NCBI GenBank assembly: GCA_963921935.1
Contig: OY998175.1
Span: 152,201,309-152,265,308 of the forward strand
Direction: 5' to 3'
DNA: 64,000 nt
Origin: Galeruca laticollis
Taxonomy: Eukaryota > Arthropoda > Insecta > Coleoptera > Chrysomelidae
Position 1 is the first letter of the stretch. Each line of letters opens with the position of its first letter. Shown piece after piece: positions 51,901 to 63,989 of this stretch. Both the position numbers and the translations under genes were made by a program. Below the pieces are notes generated by a model, which saw only the letters and a list, made by a program, of their open reading frames with translations, was not told where the DNA came from and made no database searches.

Positions 51901-53470
51901 CACTGATTTTTAGACAAACTCATCAAGTAGTGACAAATTTATCTACTAATTTATTCTTACTAGTTACTAGGATGATTAGTGCAAAGATAGTTTAAATTTT
52001 CAGCTTCAGAAAATAAATATTATTGAAGGTTAAATATAAGTGGGAAAACAGCTTTTTTATACCTTGTTTGTAGTTTAGGTTAGGAACATCTTTTTACGAC
52101 TACCAGTGGATAAAATGGGCCACTTCTAGAGAGGAAGGGAATTATGTAAGAACTATATTTTCATCTATAACTAGAAATGTGAAATGCCGCATATTTTTTG
52201 ACATTTTTGCACATATACTATTAATAAATGACTAAAAGGTGGTACTGTTTCATGGCAATAAATACAATGCTGGACAAAATCAACTCACCGCTTCATTAAA
52301 ACTGAATATTAATAATATTAAACACAAACTGAACATAATAACGTTATTAAAATTGATAACAAAAGTAATCAATAGGATAGAATAGAATACTAAGCAGGTA
52401 ATTCTCTACTTTTTATCTCTAACCATATTTATCAGCTGTTCTTCAAGGGTAATCAGTAAAAAATTAGTAGAAAAGAAACTATAGTTGTAGTGGAGATGAA
52501 TGTACTAAACGCATCTCCAATTTTTCAATTAAGGCCACCAAAGTTGGTTGGTGATGGTAGGATGTCTATGACTTCAAATATCTTTCAATATTGTGTACAG
52601 GTAATTGTGTGGTAGTTTAGTTATCAAGTATAAATTTCTTTAATTAGCTTTCAAAAATAATAATTGATTATTAAACCAATAATAACAACGAAATAATGGG
52701 TATCCTAATACTTAACCAATTAAAAATTTATCCTATTATATTTTTATTTGTTCTTTTATTTAAAAATATTATTCAGTTGACTTGAAAGGTCCACTAAACC
52801 CCCCTTAAGACGACATTTGAGCAAGAATCTGGTATGTAATCCTATTGAGGAGTTTATGCCAAATTAAGAAACTGATTAAATGTATAAAAGCAGTTTTCGC
52901 ACTTTGCCATTAACCTTTTTATACTAGATAAATTAATAGAACTAAATATATTTTGCTAACCAATTGATTGACAAAATGGAAGACAAACATAAATCAACAA
53001 AAAATACATTATAAACAATAATCTAATACATATTTTAACCACTACAAAGAAAATAAACGTAAATACAACCAACACTTAACATTAAAAAAAATTATATCAC
53101 AATATTTACAATCAAAATTCGTATAACTGGATGTAACTAGTACAATATAAATTCAAAACCATTTTAAATTTAATATCTTACTTAATACAATTCCTGGAAC
53201 AGGATGACAACCCAAAGGTGCAGACATATGTTCTGCCGTCCTAAGAACAGATGCCGTGTCTACAAAAAAATCAGTTTTCAAGATTTTTGTCTTATTGGAT
53301 TCGTGGCAGGTTAATTTACTAGACCGAGAGTTAGTGACAGATTTTCGGACGTGATTTCTTACAGTATGACTTAGCGTTGGCAACTTTCGATACTTTTGCG
53401 GATTCGCTCCTTTCGATTTCGATCCGCAAGTGGATCGAGTCTGACGGATTCGTTCCTAGGAACGATATAC
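48991..53470. other. Long AT-rich stretch without recognisable genes
   Basis: About 4.5 kb. A short GC-richer patch with CTCGGCTGTTGCCTCCGAGC is at about 49077-49097. A single CAGTGGCGTATCC motif at about 50325 resembles a hAT end, with no partner. Short open frames have no protein-like features. It may be intergenic or intronic host DNA. Confidence 0.45.
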
Positions 53471-53664
53471 TGTGGGAACCTCTGAATCAGCTACCGCTGG
53501 GCGATGAGTAGTTGAGAATGTTTTAGATAAGATTTTATACTCGAGTTTGAATGTGAGTGAGTATATAATTGTACGTTGCGATAATAGGATATACATGTAA
53601 TTATTGATTGATATATAGTGAAATAAGTAAGTTATTGTTTCTGGAATTTGGGACTTTGATTTAT
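53471..53664 (+). repeat. Left LTR of the small Gypsy
   Basis: Runs TGTGGGAACC to about GGGACTTTGATTTATC; it matches 55614-55802 with several substitutions and small gaps. Confidence 0.75.
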
Positions 53665-55513
53665 CTCCCTTTGGATTACCACAAGTGGTGACGTATTTAG
53701 GAAAGTTCTTCTCCCATCCAGGAAATTTAACCGAACCTCTGAGATTAATCCTTAAGAAATCAAAATTTATATAGGGACAACGTGAAGTTTTGAAAAATTA
53801 AAATTAGCGTTGGAAAAATTACCCACATTAGCACATTTTGACCTGCAAAGACGCACCCAGTTAATTGCCGATGTTAGCCCAATAACTTTAGGAGCTGTTC
53901 TCCAACAATACGACGAAAATGAGCAACTACATGTCATCTCTTTCGCAAATAAAAGCTTATCCACAGTAGAGCGCCAGTATTCGCAGACGGAAAAAGAAAG
54001 TTTAGCTCTAGTATGGGCAGTTGAGAGATTCTATTTTTATCTGGGCGGAATACGGTTCGAACTAGTCACGGACCACAAACCTCTAGAAGCTATATTCAAG
54101 CCCAAGTCAAAACCTCCTGCGAGAATAGAACGATGGTTATTGAGGTTACAAGTTTTCCGATTCACGATCAAATACAAATCCGGAAAATCAAATATTGCTG
54201 ATCCCCTATCAAGATTATGTAAATTGGAATCATACGAAACCTTCGATGAAGCGAATGAGCACCACATACAAATGATCATAAATAAAACCATTCCCAAGGA
54301 ACTTTATATCTCCACAGTAATATCTGAAAGTACAGACGATGTCCAGATAGCAAAAGCGATCTAAAAGGTATCAGAAAATTCATGGTCAGCTAACGACGAA
54401 AGTCGATTCTACCCGTTTCGCTTGGAATTAACCAACATGGGCTCTTTGCTTCTTAGAGAAAATAAAATAGTAATACCCACCAATGTCAAACACTACAATT
54501 AGCGCATGAAGTCCACCCGGGAGAGACTGTTATGAAATGTTGCCTACGTTCCAAGGTATGGTGGCCGCACATAAACAAAGAAACTGAGAAACATGTGAAG
54601 ACATGTAGGGAGTGTATCTTAGTCTGTCAACCCAGTAAACCCTCACCAATGATGAGAAAAAGCTACCATCTGGACCATGGAGGTATGTAGCACTCGACTT
54701 TATGTCAGGCGAAACAAACTAGGACTACCTATTGGTGATTATTGATTATTACTCACGGTATATCGAATCTGTGTTCACAAAAAGTACCAGTTCCGCAACA
54801 ATAATTGGAGCTTTGGAAGAAATTTTCTGTCGGTTGGGACTTCCACATACCATAAAAGTAGATAATGCTACCAACTTCAATAGCGATAAATTTAAGTACT
54901 ATTGCTCAACAAATGGAATTGAGATTGTAAATTTTCCTCCACACTGGCCTCAAACGAATGGAGAAGTTGAAAATATAAACAGATCCTTGAAGAAACGGCT
55001 TCAAATAGCTTACCAGAAGAACGATAAAGACTACAAGAAGGAAATATTGACATACCTGATGATGTATAATGTAACACCACATGGGACAACTGGAAAATCT
55101 CCTTCAGAATTACTCATGAATCGGAAAATTCGAGACAAAATACCTTGTATCGAAGATATAGTTATGGAAACATTGGACGAAGAGGTGTATGATATAGGAA
55201 CTTGACAAATAAAGAAAGGGGGAAAAGGAAGGAAGACTGTAGAAGAGGGGCTACTTCTAGCGAAATTGAACCCGGAAGTAAGGTTCTTGTGAAGAACATT
55301 GTATATCAAAGTAAGTTAACACCAAATTTTGATCCTACGGTATATGGTGTACTACACAGGAATGGAAATGAGCTAACACTTCATGGAAATGGAAGAACCA
55401 CTAAACGTAATATTGCTCACATAAAAGAATTACCAGAGACTCCATCTCCATCAGATGCCGCATCCCTAACTGCTCCTCAACATTCTCAAACACTTTCCAC
55501 AAATTCCTCATAG
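53665..55513 (+). pseudogene. Small Gypsy pol remnant: RNase H and integrase
   Basis: RNase H: LIADVSPITLGAVLQQYDENEQ, YSQTEKESLALVWAVERF, FELVTDHKPLEAIF (53858-54110), then KYKSGKSNIADPLSRL. A stop comes at 54362. The integrase zinc domain LAHEVHPGET with CRECILVCQ lies about 54500-54635. The core is LVIIDYYSRYIESVF, KVDNATNF and NGEVENINRS (54732-54985), without the first Asp block's full context because of a frame break. The C-terminal part GSKVLVKNIVYQSKLTPNFDP and YGVLHRNGNELTLHGNGR ends at 55513. Confidence 0.88.
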
Positions 55514-55613
55514 TTACAACTACCACCAGAGGATGAACATAAAAATAAAGATAAAGCAGACGTAAACACAACTCCTCGGATACGACCTCTCAAGCTCGTG
55601 AAAAAAGGAGGGA

Positions 55614-55802
55614 TGTGGGAACCTCTGAATCAGCTATCGCTGGGCGATAAGTTGAGAATGTTTTAGACAAGATTTGATAGTCGATTTTGAATGCGAGTCA
55701 GTATATATTTGTATGTTGCGATGATAAGATATACATGTAATTATTGATTGATATATAGTGAAATAAATAAGTTATTGTTTCTGGAATTTGGGACTTTCAT
55801 TT
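55614..55802 (+). repeat. Right LTR of the small Gypsy
   Basis: Preceded by AAAAAAGGAGGGA, a likely polypurine tract, then TGTGGGAACCTCTGAATCAG. Confidence 0.78.
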
Positions 55803-56120
55803 ATCAAAGCACAAAAAAAAGAAAACTATATTCGTTGCTGGGCATAAGATCACAAATATCACTAAAAATCCAGTTTTTTATATATATTTATATAAGGCGT
55901 CTATTGGTACATTACAAACACCATGATCTCCACATTCCAATAGTTCATGAAAAAATTTGCGACCACTTCCAAAAACTGAAAAGCTACTCCTACAACTTAC
56001 TACTCCTGCTATTCGAGACAAACAACAGAAGACTAAATGGGCGATGGCCTAAATACTCTTCACTGGAGAAGTCTGATCATACTACACGTGGGAGGACAGC
56101 TTGTCTACAACTAGGAAAAT
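55803..56120 (+). pseudogene. Jockey-like LINE scrap (C-terminal RT region)
   Basis: The frame reads LYSLLGIRSQISLKIQFFIYI, then HHDLHIPIVHEKICDHFQKL and NNRRLNGRWPKYS, which resemble the end of Jockey RT (YWLLGRKSxLSLENKLL-type block and the terminal HRDLxIPxV segment). The middle is missing. Old fragment, approximate limits. Confidence 0.5.
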
Positions 56121-57289
56121 AGTTTACAGACGATTCTGGTTACTGTTAATGTAAAATAAAAAGATATAGATTCACCTGAAGTTACTGCATTTATTAAAAT
56201 ACTGTTTCTTTAACGAATTTATTCAATTTCCTGCATTGGGATTTATATTGTACCAGGCATACATAAATGTTTTCATTTTCTTATACTGGGTTTAGTTTGT
56301 CTTTTACGAATTTTGTTTGCATGAAATAAAAAAAATCCATACCCTTTTTCCATCACAAAAACCTATATTGCTTATTCACCAAATCTATAAAAATATTCTA
56401 GAATTTAATCTAGGACACCACAATCACGTTCGATTATGTTTTAAATAAAGTTTGTACAGGGTTTACCAAATTAACATTTTGCAGGATATATCGAAAAAAT
56501 TATATATAAACAAGACTTATTTTCGTTAATATATTATTTTTTAGAATCTATTTTTTTAAAGGAATCAGTATACCCTACAAAACATCATTTTTTTGAGAGC
56601 TTGTACACATTGGAAATATATACAATCAAGAGTATACCACATTTAAATGGACTAAGAGAACATCAAGAGCAAGGAATATGTTAACCAAGTATTCTACAAG
56701 ACACTACATATTTGTTTCGTATATTTTTAACGTATTTAATTTTTTTAGAAACATCATTTAAAATGTCACAATTAAAAAAATGCGAGCACCAATTTCTTTT
56801 TTAGTTAAACACAGCTAAAACTATATGAAACAATATGATTTTATGAACGTAAAAAAATCATACAAACAAAGCTGATACTGAAAAGAAATCACTATAATAA
56901 AATCTATAACCGAACACAGGAACTATTCTATATAGTTTGGTACAATTTAAATTAAATAAAACAATAATTGTGAAATATTTACACAAGCAGTGCAATAAAA
57001 ATCAGGCAACAATTAACTATCCCCAAAATTTATCCAAAATTAGGGATAAGCCTATTTTGACATAAGTAAAATCCATATTTACCGTTTTTATGATGTATTA
57101 GTATCTTTGGTATTTAAATAATCACTTTATCTTCACTGAAACCTCCTCTACGGGTTCAAAATTATACTCAAAGACCACAAAGGAAGTGTGTGGTTTGGTA
57201 CAGTAGTTTCTTTACACAAATCATTCACAGAAAAATTTGCTACAGTATAAATGTCAAGTACTAGGGAATTCCCCTAGGTACTATGCTCA
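56121..57289. other. AT-rich, no gene recognised
   Basis: No supported frame. TTTGTACAGGGTTTACCAAATT (about 56450-56470) resembles the edge of dispersed repeats, but nothing firm can be said. Confidence 0.4.
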
Positions 57290-57500
57290 ACTGAAGAGAA
57301 CACATAAACGAAAACAAATAGACATTAAATTGAAAGAAATGTACTGGTTGGTTGGGAGAAAATTACGAATATCATTAGAGAGTCCATTATTATTGTAAAA
57401 GGCAGTAATCATGGTATCGAGCAAGTTAAGCATAGCATTAAAAGAGCCGTGGTATGTATCCAACCAGACACTACATCAGGAAAATGTAAAAAAAGACCAA
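57290..57500 (+). pseudogene. Second Jockey-like RT scrap
   Basis: A reading of MYWLVGRKLRISLESPLLL (about 57335-57395) parallels the block at 55823, with a stop after it. Short and decayed. Confidence 0.4.
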
Positions 57501-57639
57501 TCATTTGATACAATTTTTGAAATAACCCTGAAATAATGTGAAGTATGTAGTCCAGTCTCCTAGCCGGATAAATAGCTTATAGAATCCAAAATTTTTATTG
57601 CCGTTGAATAAATCATAATAGAAAGGAAATTTACAAGCG

Positions 57640-57910
57640 GTGCTCATGAAATGTTGCTTAGAAATGAAATTATCCTGCACTTAGGTACCAATTTTAATCA
57701 GATTTGGTTTCAACAAAACAGAGCTTCAGCTTATATGGTATAAATGTTTGGCGTTATTTAGATGTGATATTTTCCAGAAGACGGATTAGTAGAAAAATCC
57801 TATTTTTACCGGACAAAATAGAAATTAGTGTCTTGGAGATGTTTATATTAAAAAATATTATTGAGACAATTAGACGTTTCTATACATTTGTTTTATTTAT
57901 TTAAGATCTC
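57640..57910 (+). pseudogene. mariner/Tc1-like transposase scrap
   Basis: Reads NQIWFQQNRASAYMV, then NVWRYLDVIFSRRRI and a later LPDKIEISVLEMFILKNI in a shifted frame. It resembles the FQQDGAPxH...YLDxxFPxRWIGR...DLTPLDFFLW region of mariner-type transposases (the family names the catalytic Asp residues there; they are not all preserved here). Old remnant. Confidence 0.5.
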
Positions 57911-58337
57911 CTTGCTACATGAAATCTATAATTCAAGCGTATCCAATGATGAGAAAACATACAGAGTAATTTATTTAAACATAACATAAAAACGATAAAT
58001 CTAACTACATTGCAAATTCCAAATCTAGAATCTGCGTATCCCAACATAGGATTATTTCTACTTACTTGATCCTAAAAGCCTATCTACCTATAACAATTGA
58101 GATGGTTTTATTACAATTTCTCCATTCCTTTCTGTCCTGGACATTTTGAATTTTTTTATCTACTTACTTCTTTCGCATGAAGTCAACATTCCTAAGGAAA
58201 AGGAAGATACAAAAGAATACTCAGAATAAATGTTTCATATATAAGATTTCTAAGGAAAATAGAAAATAAAACCAGAATAAGGAATGAGACACTTAAGAAT
58301 AAATCCAAAATCAACTAAAATGATAAGGTCATGTCTA
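57911..58337. other. AT-rich, no gene recognised
   Basis: About 430 bp of AT-rich sequence; it ends with the TGTCTA target copy (58332-58337) of the next element. Confidence 0.4.
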
Positions 58338-61293
58338 TTAGGGGGTATCGAAAAAAACGAATTTTTTATGATGCTTTTGGGGTAGAGCGGAAAAGTTGCC
58401 TCTATACATAAGTAACTTCTGTGCAAAATTTCAAAAATTTAGTAAAACCGGCAATTTTTTTTAATTTTTTTCAAATATCACAGCACATTGCAGTAGTGTG
58501 CAAAAGTTGCACCTATATATGGTTAATTACTGTGCAAAATTTTACGCCACACGGACAATATGTTCTGTTCTGGCAAGGAGGCTGAAATTCCCCGAACATC
58601 GACAAATACAATTTTTTCATTATACTTTTAGCTATAAATATGATTTATTAACAATTATTTTAACAGCAGATTTTCTAGATTATCACTAACCACTATTTAA
58701 TGATTATTAATCTTTTTTTGTTACAGGTCGTGAACTGAGCTACCAGTGAGCAACGAAACATGGCAACATTTTCAAAGCGAGGAGCTTGAGAGTGCCCAAT
58801 TTTCGGATCACCGAAAGATTTTGGTAGGATGCTTTCAACAAAAGAGGATGTTATTAAATACTGCATTTACTAAAGGTGGCGTCTTACATCTGAAACAACT
58901 GGTAACAAGGAACCCGCATTTTCTTACATCGCAGAGTAAATTTGTGTAAAGCTGCAAAATCTGTATTCTGATGCTTCCATTCCGACAATTTCAAAGAAAC
59001 GTGTCCTCTCTTTTTGATATAGCAGTTTGTAAGTGCTCCGCGTTTACAGACTGCAATTGCCCGAAGGAACCCAAGATCCCCTTTAAGAAACAGACATTTC
59101 TTGCTGATCAGCGCCTAATGTGCATTGGATCGCTCGATTTGCAAGAAACCAAAAAGCTCCAAGCACGTCCTGAAAGGATGACAAAAAATTCCTTCGTAGT
59201 TCTCAATCTACTGCGCCCTGCTCATCGAAGCCTGATGGTGACGAGACCTCATCAACATCAACGTTATTATAAGATGATGATGTAATGGATGAGGATAAGG
59301 AACCTGATAACTACGACTACAATCCCGGATTGTCGGCTTCATTCTCTTAGCAAAATGCGAAGGAAACTTTCAAATACCGCCTTAATAAGCCAAAGATTTG
59401 GGGTATCGCTTCAAGCTACAGCTGTCATAGCTTCTAGCGTTCTGCACGATGTACGCCTAGTCTCTGAATCGGATACATATTTAGTGATTGATAATAACAA
59501 AATTGCTAGAGAAAGATATCGAACCATGCAAGAACTTGAAAGTGAGAGTTCGGACATTGACAATGATCATTTAACAGGTCTTTACTTCGACGGCCGACGT
59601 GACAAAACATTGCAAACAGAAAAGGAAGATGATAATTACTACCGAAGAACAATTGTAGAGGAACACTATTCCTTGGTGGAAGTACCAGGATCTAGCTACT
59701 TTGGTCATGTTACACCAGCTTCAGGATCAAGTCTGGCCATTGCTGAAAGTATTTACGGCTATATCACAGCAGAAGTGCCCGGAGGTTTAAACCATATTCT
59801 TGTTCTAGGGCGTGATGGAACGGTCGTAAATACTAGAGTTCACAATGGGGTGCTGCGTCGTCTTGATCTAAAGATCGGGAGACCTGTGCAATGGGCTGTT
59901 TGTCAACTACATTTCAATGAATTGCCTCTCCGCCACTTGTTCGAGTCCCTCGATGGTCCCACCTCCGGACCCAATTCCTACATTGGAAAATCATTGAAGG
60001 AGTGTGTGCTGCTTCCAGTGGTAACATTTGAGCCAGTTAACTGCTCTTTGATGATATATCCACTTTGAGTAAGGACCAGAAGTATCTGAGGGATAATGCT
60101 CTGCCGTTAGCTCAGGCATGTGTCCTCCAGGTCTTGCAAAGCGCGATTCAGGTCCCCTAAACATGTCCCGCTGGTTGACAACTGCATACAGAATATCAAT
60201 ACTGTATGTTTCCACCACGGAACCATCAGACAACTTACGTACCATAGTAGAGTTCGTTGTCAGGGGTATGTGCCATCTTGGTTCCGCATCAAAATCCATC
60301 TTTACCATTTCATTCAGTCATCTAGATACTTGGATCAAGTTAACCACAACGTCATCGAACCAGTGATTTCTCGGAATGCTTACTTCGCATCTCCAGGAAA
60401 CATTCTGCTCGTAATGCTGACTGATAAGAGAGCACATATCAGAGCCCTTGGCATTAGAAGAGTCATAAAAGCACGAGAATCCGGTGAGACGGTTGGACAC
60501 GTTGGGATTGGAAAGTTCGATATTCCAAAAATACACTTCGAAGCAAACGACTACATCGAACTAATTGACTGGTCGTCCTGCGAAATAGCTCCACCACCAA
60601 TATCGAATGATGTGACTACAGAAAATTTGAAAAGTATGCTGAAAGAACGAATACCAATTGACTGGACTTTTAGAAAGTTCCCATGCCACACACAAGCTGT
60701 GGAAAGAACAGTAAAATAGGTTACGGAGCCCTCAAATAAGGTGTGTGGTCTTAAAAAACGGGATGGATTTATTCGCTCCACTCTGAAATCGAGAAAGGCA
60801 TGCCTGAATTTAGGTGCAAGAGACAGTACAAAACCTAAAGACCTAACAAAACACACATTTACGTACTTTTAATTTTGAATACTTATTTCTTAATTCTTAT
60901 ATATAATAGTATGCGGTATGACAATTCTGGTTTATGTTTAATAAATGTTAGTTAAATAATGAAAAAACAGTGTATTTATCCATTTTTGGGTAATTTCAGG
61001 CTCCTTGCCAGAACAGAACATATTATCCGCGAGGTTTAAAATTTTACACAGTAATTAACCATACATAAGTGCAACTTTTGCACACTACCGCAAAGTGCTG
61101 TGACGTTTGAAAAGATTTTCAAAAAAAATTGCCAATTTTAATGAATTTTTGAAATTTCACATCCCTTGCCAGAACAGAAAACATTATCCTATGGTGGTGA
61201 AATTTTGCACAGAAGTTACATATGTATACAGGCAACTTTTCCGCTCTACCCCAATAGCATCATAAAAAACTCACTCTTTTCGATATCCCCTAA
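58338..61293 (+). mobile_element. DNA transposon, 2956 bp, ~260-300 bp TIRs, 6-bp TSD (TGTCTA)
   Basis: Ends are TTAGGGGGTATCGAAAA and, inverted, TTAGGGGATATCGAAAA, flanked by identical TGTCTA at 58332-58337 and 61294-61299. The TIRs (about 58338-58600 and 61000-61293) contain subterminal repeats of the GTGCAAAATTTTAC / AACTTTTGCACAC / TGCCAGAACAGAACAT type. The centre carries a degenerate gene on the plus strand. The superfamily is not certain. Confidence 0.85.
58740..60870 (+). pseudogene. Unfamiliar transposase-like gene of the 2.96-kb transposon, frameshifted
   Basis: The gene covers 58740-60870 in several frames. Readable blocks: ISQRFGVSLQATAVIASSVL (59390-59450), LTGLYFDGRRDKTL, VEEHYSLVEVPGSSYFGHV, HILVLGRDGTVVNT, RPVQWAVCQLHFNELPLRHLF (59880-59943) and SYIGKSLKECVLLPVV. 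After a frame change come MSRWLTTAYRISILYVSTTEPSDNL (60163-60237), NILLVMLTDKRAHIRALGIRR, and FRKFPCHTQAVERTVK near 60670-60717. Repeated Asp residues in strand contexts (FDGRRDKT, GRDGT) and a CHTQxVE end are compatible with a DDE-type enzyme, but I cannot name the superfamily. At least three frame breaks make this copy inactive. Confidence 0.6.
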
Positions 61294-63242
61294 TGTCTAT
61301 CATATGCTAAATAAAAGGCTGAAAAGAGTGATGATACAAAAGCACTAGGAAAAAATGTAAATAAGAGACCAACGAGAAAATACAAATTATGAGATAGGAT
61401 AAGCTAGAAATCTGATAGAAACAAAATGGTAGTAGATGGTCAAGGTAGATGAATAATCTAAGCTCCAAGAATGTCTTATATTTCACGGTAGAAAGGCTGA
61501 GGATTAGGTAACAGTTACAATAAACTAAAAGATAAATTAAAAACATTGTAAACTCTTCCAATATGTAGCACGTATTCAGTAATAAGTAACATCTCTATAA
61601 CATTTATGTAAGGTCCCACACATGTTAATTACAAGCAGAACACTTGTATAAATGAATGTTTAGTAAATATAAACAATCATAATATTTATTTATAATAGAT
61701 AAATTCAAAAGTCACACCAATTTCATCTTGTATCTTCTGAAAACGAATCCTTTGCCAGTAAAATATATTTATGAGAAAAGAAAATATTATTTTTAATGTA
61801 CAACTAACCACGCTAATCTTATGAGAAATCGATCTCCAAGAGATTCTTTTTAAATTCAGATATGTTGCAGGTGTCAACAATCGTTTAGGATATAGAATGG
61901 GGTTAATTATATGTGTAATAGTTATTCTGCATTTCGTATCTCAGCTCAATCTCTAATATTTTTTAGCCAATACACTTGTTTTCTTCCTACTCCTCTTCAA
62001 CCTTCAATTTTCCCACTAATAATTAGCTTCAAGATCCTATAACGACTTCCTCTCAACATCTGTAGCGGGGATATAGGATAGGTAACAAAGAAACATGAAG
62101 TAACACAAGTGACGTAAATATACGGCATTTAGTTTAGTCAGTAAGATTTAGATAAATATCTTAAGAGTGTACATAGTTGTGAATAAATCTCAATGAAATT
62201 ACAATGGTTCCAAGAGAACAAACCTTTTTCCAATATTATATAAGGACCCCTTTTCGTTTATTACATGGGAGATCTAAATTTTAAAAGAATCTTGAGAAGA
62301 CCTGAGTTAGCTGCTAGATCCTGCATTTAATTTTAGATTTTTTAAAGCACCTCCAATAACGTAAATTATACAAGATGTATAAATTTATTACATTTCCCAT
62401 GATTTTTAATCTGTAATCTACTGCAGAGTAACATTTTGCTGAAGTCGATATAAATTGAAAAGAGTCACATCACCAATTTTAGTAGTACAAATATTTTTTT
62501 AATTAATTCTCAATCAATTGTAATTGACCGTATAATAAACAGAAGAAATATTAATAGTTATTTGTAACGAAAAAACGAAGTTTTCAAAGTATTTTTCTGA
62601 TTTATATTTGGCGCAGTCAGTAAGATTACTCAGGATCGAATGCATTGAACAATCAGTTTTTGTTTAACGATAAATGGAACAATTGAATATAGGTTGTTAA
62701 GAACTGTAAACTATTGTCGAAATAATGGAAATTAAGAGTCCTTCTGTTGTAGTGTGAGTAGTTTTCAATATATTTTAAGGTTCCCACGACACACTGTATA
62801 TCTTGGAATCAAATGTAACCTACTATTAAAATATCCCCTTTATATGTACACGGATTCGTTTTCAAAAAAAAGTATTGCAGTTTAAGAGATCAATAATTAA
62901 AATTAAAATATTTAACAAAACAATAAATTATGTATAAATATATGTTTCAATTATAAATCTAACATATTCAATGGCACAAATAAATAAATATATTCATATA
63001 TTTTTTTTTCAAATTATAAAATGGAATAAATAACAGCAGCCAACAATGACACTATTTTGAATAAACTGTAACTGGTTTAGAAACAAGTTCTTGCAACAAT
63101 TAGAGACGACATCAGAATTGAAATAAAACATTCAATTGTTGACCTTTCTGTGAATATTTACCCAATTATTTTGGTAACATTCAAATGTCATGTTGGAGCT
63201 TTTAAATTAAAATAATGTCAGTATAACTGGCTATAAAAAAGC
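61294..63242. other. AT-rich region; probably includes the CdsA 3' UTR
   Basis: No coding frame is supported. CdsA ends at 63243 and is transcribed leftward, so its 3' UTR and polyadenylation site must lie in the upper part. AATAAA-type hexamers on the minus strand (TTTATT on plus) are frequent, so no single site can be chosen. Confidence 0.45.
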
Positions 63243-63989
63243 TTAAATGTTGGGTAATAAAATATTTCGTGATTCCAAGCTATCCTTCAACATGTGGAAG
63301 AGTTGAAGCTGTTGTTCCGGCTTTAGATAGAGAACTTGCGTGAGTAATTTCTGTGGACTGTCTCTTTGTATAAAACTTGTGATGTAAACGTTGACAAATG
63401 TCGCCATTAGAAACTGACAGTCGAATCGATCCATTATACCTCCATGTCCGGGTATCACGTCACCAAAATCCTAAAAAAAGTTACCACAAAAGCATGTAAT
63501 TATAGGAAACAAATATTTTGTTTTTCAGAACTTTTAGTAAATAACATATAGATATAATATGTTATATTACCTTAATCTTGAATGCTCTCTTAAAACCAGA
63601 TGCGAAAAATCCTCCAAAAGGACCAATTACACTACTGAAGACTGATAATGACAAAGAATGTAGCATAAACGGATACACAGATATGCTGTCTACCAGACCA
63701 AACTGAAATCATAAAAGCCAGAAAAATTTCAATTTTGTGACATTAAAATATCAATTAATTCTCCAGACACGTCTAGTATCTTAGATGAACGAGATAATTT
63801 TTATAAATCCATAAAATAATTCGAAATAAATAAATAAAATATTCTTACTGCAGTTAAAAAATCTGGCAACTTGTAATCGGTGGGTCTGAATAAAAGACCA
63901 GGTTCACATTCCATAGTCATACGGCCTAATGTTTCACTATACTCAATTGGGCAAACAAAATATGGATAGCGACACATGACATATGAAAT
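63243..63989 (-). CDS. CdsA: Phosphatidate cytidylyltransferase (CDP-diacylglycerol synthase), last three exons
   Basis: A host gene entering from the right. Coding exons: 63989-63849 (47 codons, ISYVMCRYPYFVCPIEYSE), 63702-63571 (44 codons, FGLVDSISVYPFML, then FGGFFASGFKRAFKIK) and 63470-63243 (DFGDVIPGHGGIMDRFDCQ to the stop). Introns of 146 and 100 bp have GTAAG/GTAAT donors and TTTCAG and TTTTAG acceptors, all phase 0, and the exon at 63989 also begins after an AG acceptor. The GxxKRxxKIKDFGDxIPGHGGxxDRxD signature is the family's catalytic CDP-alcohol motif with its metal-binding Asp residues. The enzyme makes CDP-diacylglycerol in the ER membrane for phosphatidylinositol synthesis. Intact as far as visible; the N-terminal part lies outside. 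Confidence 0.95.

Larger units (their letters stand above)
53471..55802 (+). mobile_element. Internally deleted Gypsy element with both LTRs (2.3 kb)
   Basis: About 190-bp LTRs starting TGTGGGAACCTCTGAATCAG at 53471 and 55614 flank a partial pol (RNase H and integrase). gag, protease and most of RT are missing; only the last RT residues remain just inside the left LTR. The LTRs have accumulated roughly 10% differences by eye, so the insertion is old. No clear target duplication was found. Confidence 0.8.

Noticed and set aside
51486..51995. Several 60-70 aa frames in 51.5-52.0 kb
   Set aside because: AT-rich, low-complexity hydrophobic translations on both strands without start or splice context.
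53153..53383. 76-aa minus-strand frame next to the small Gypsy
   Set aside because: It has no ATG-supported start that I trust, no splice context and no recognisable domain; probably chance or an unknown exon.
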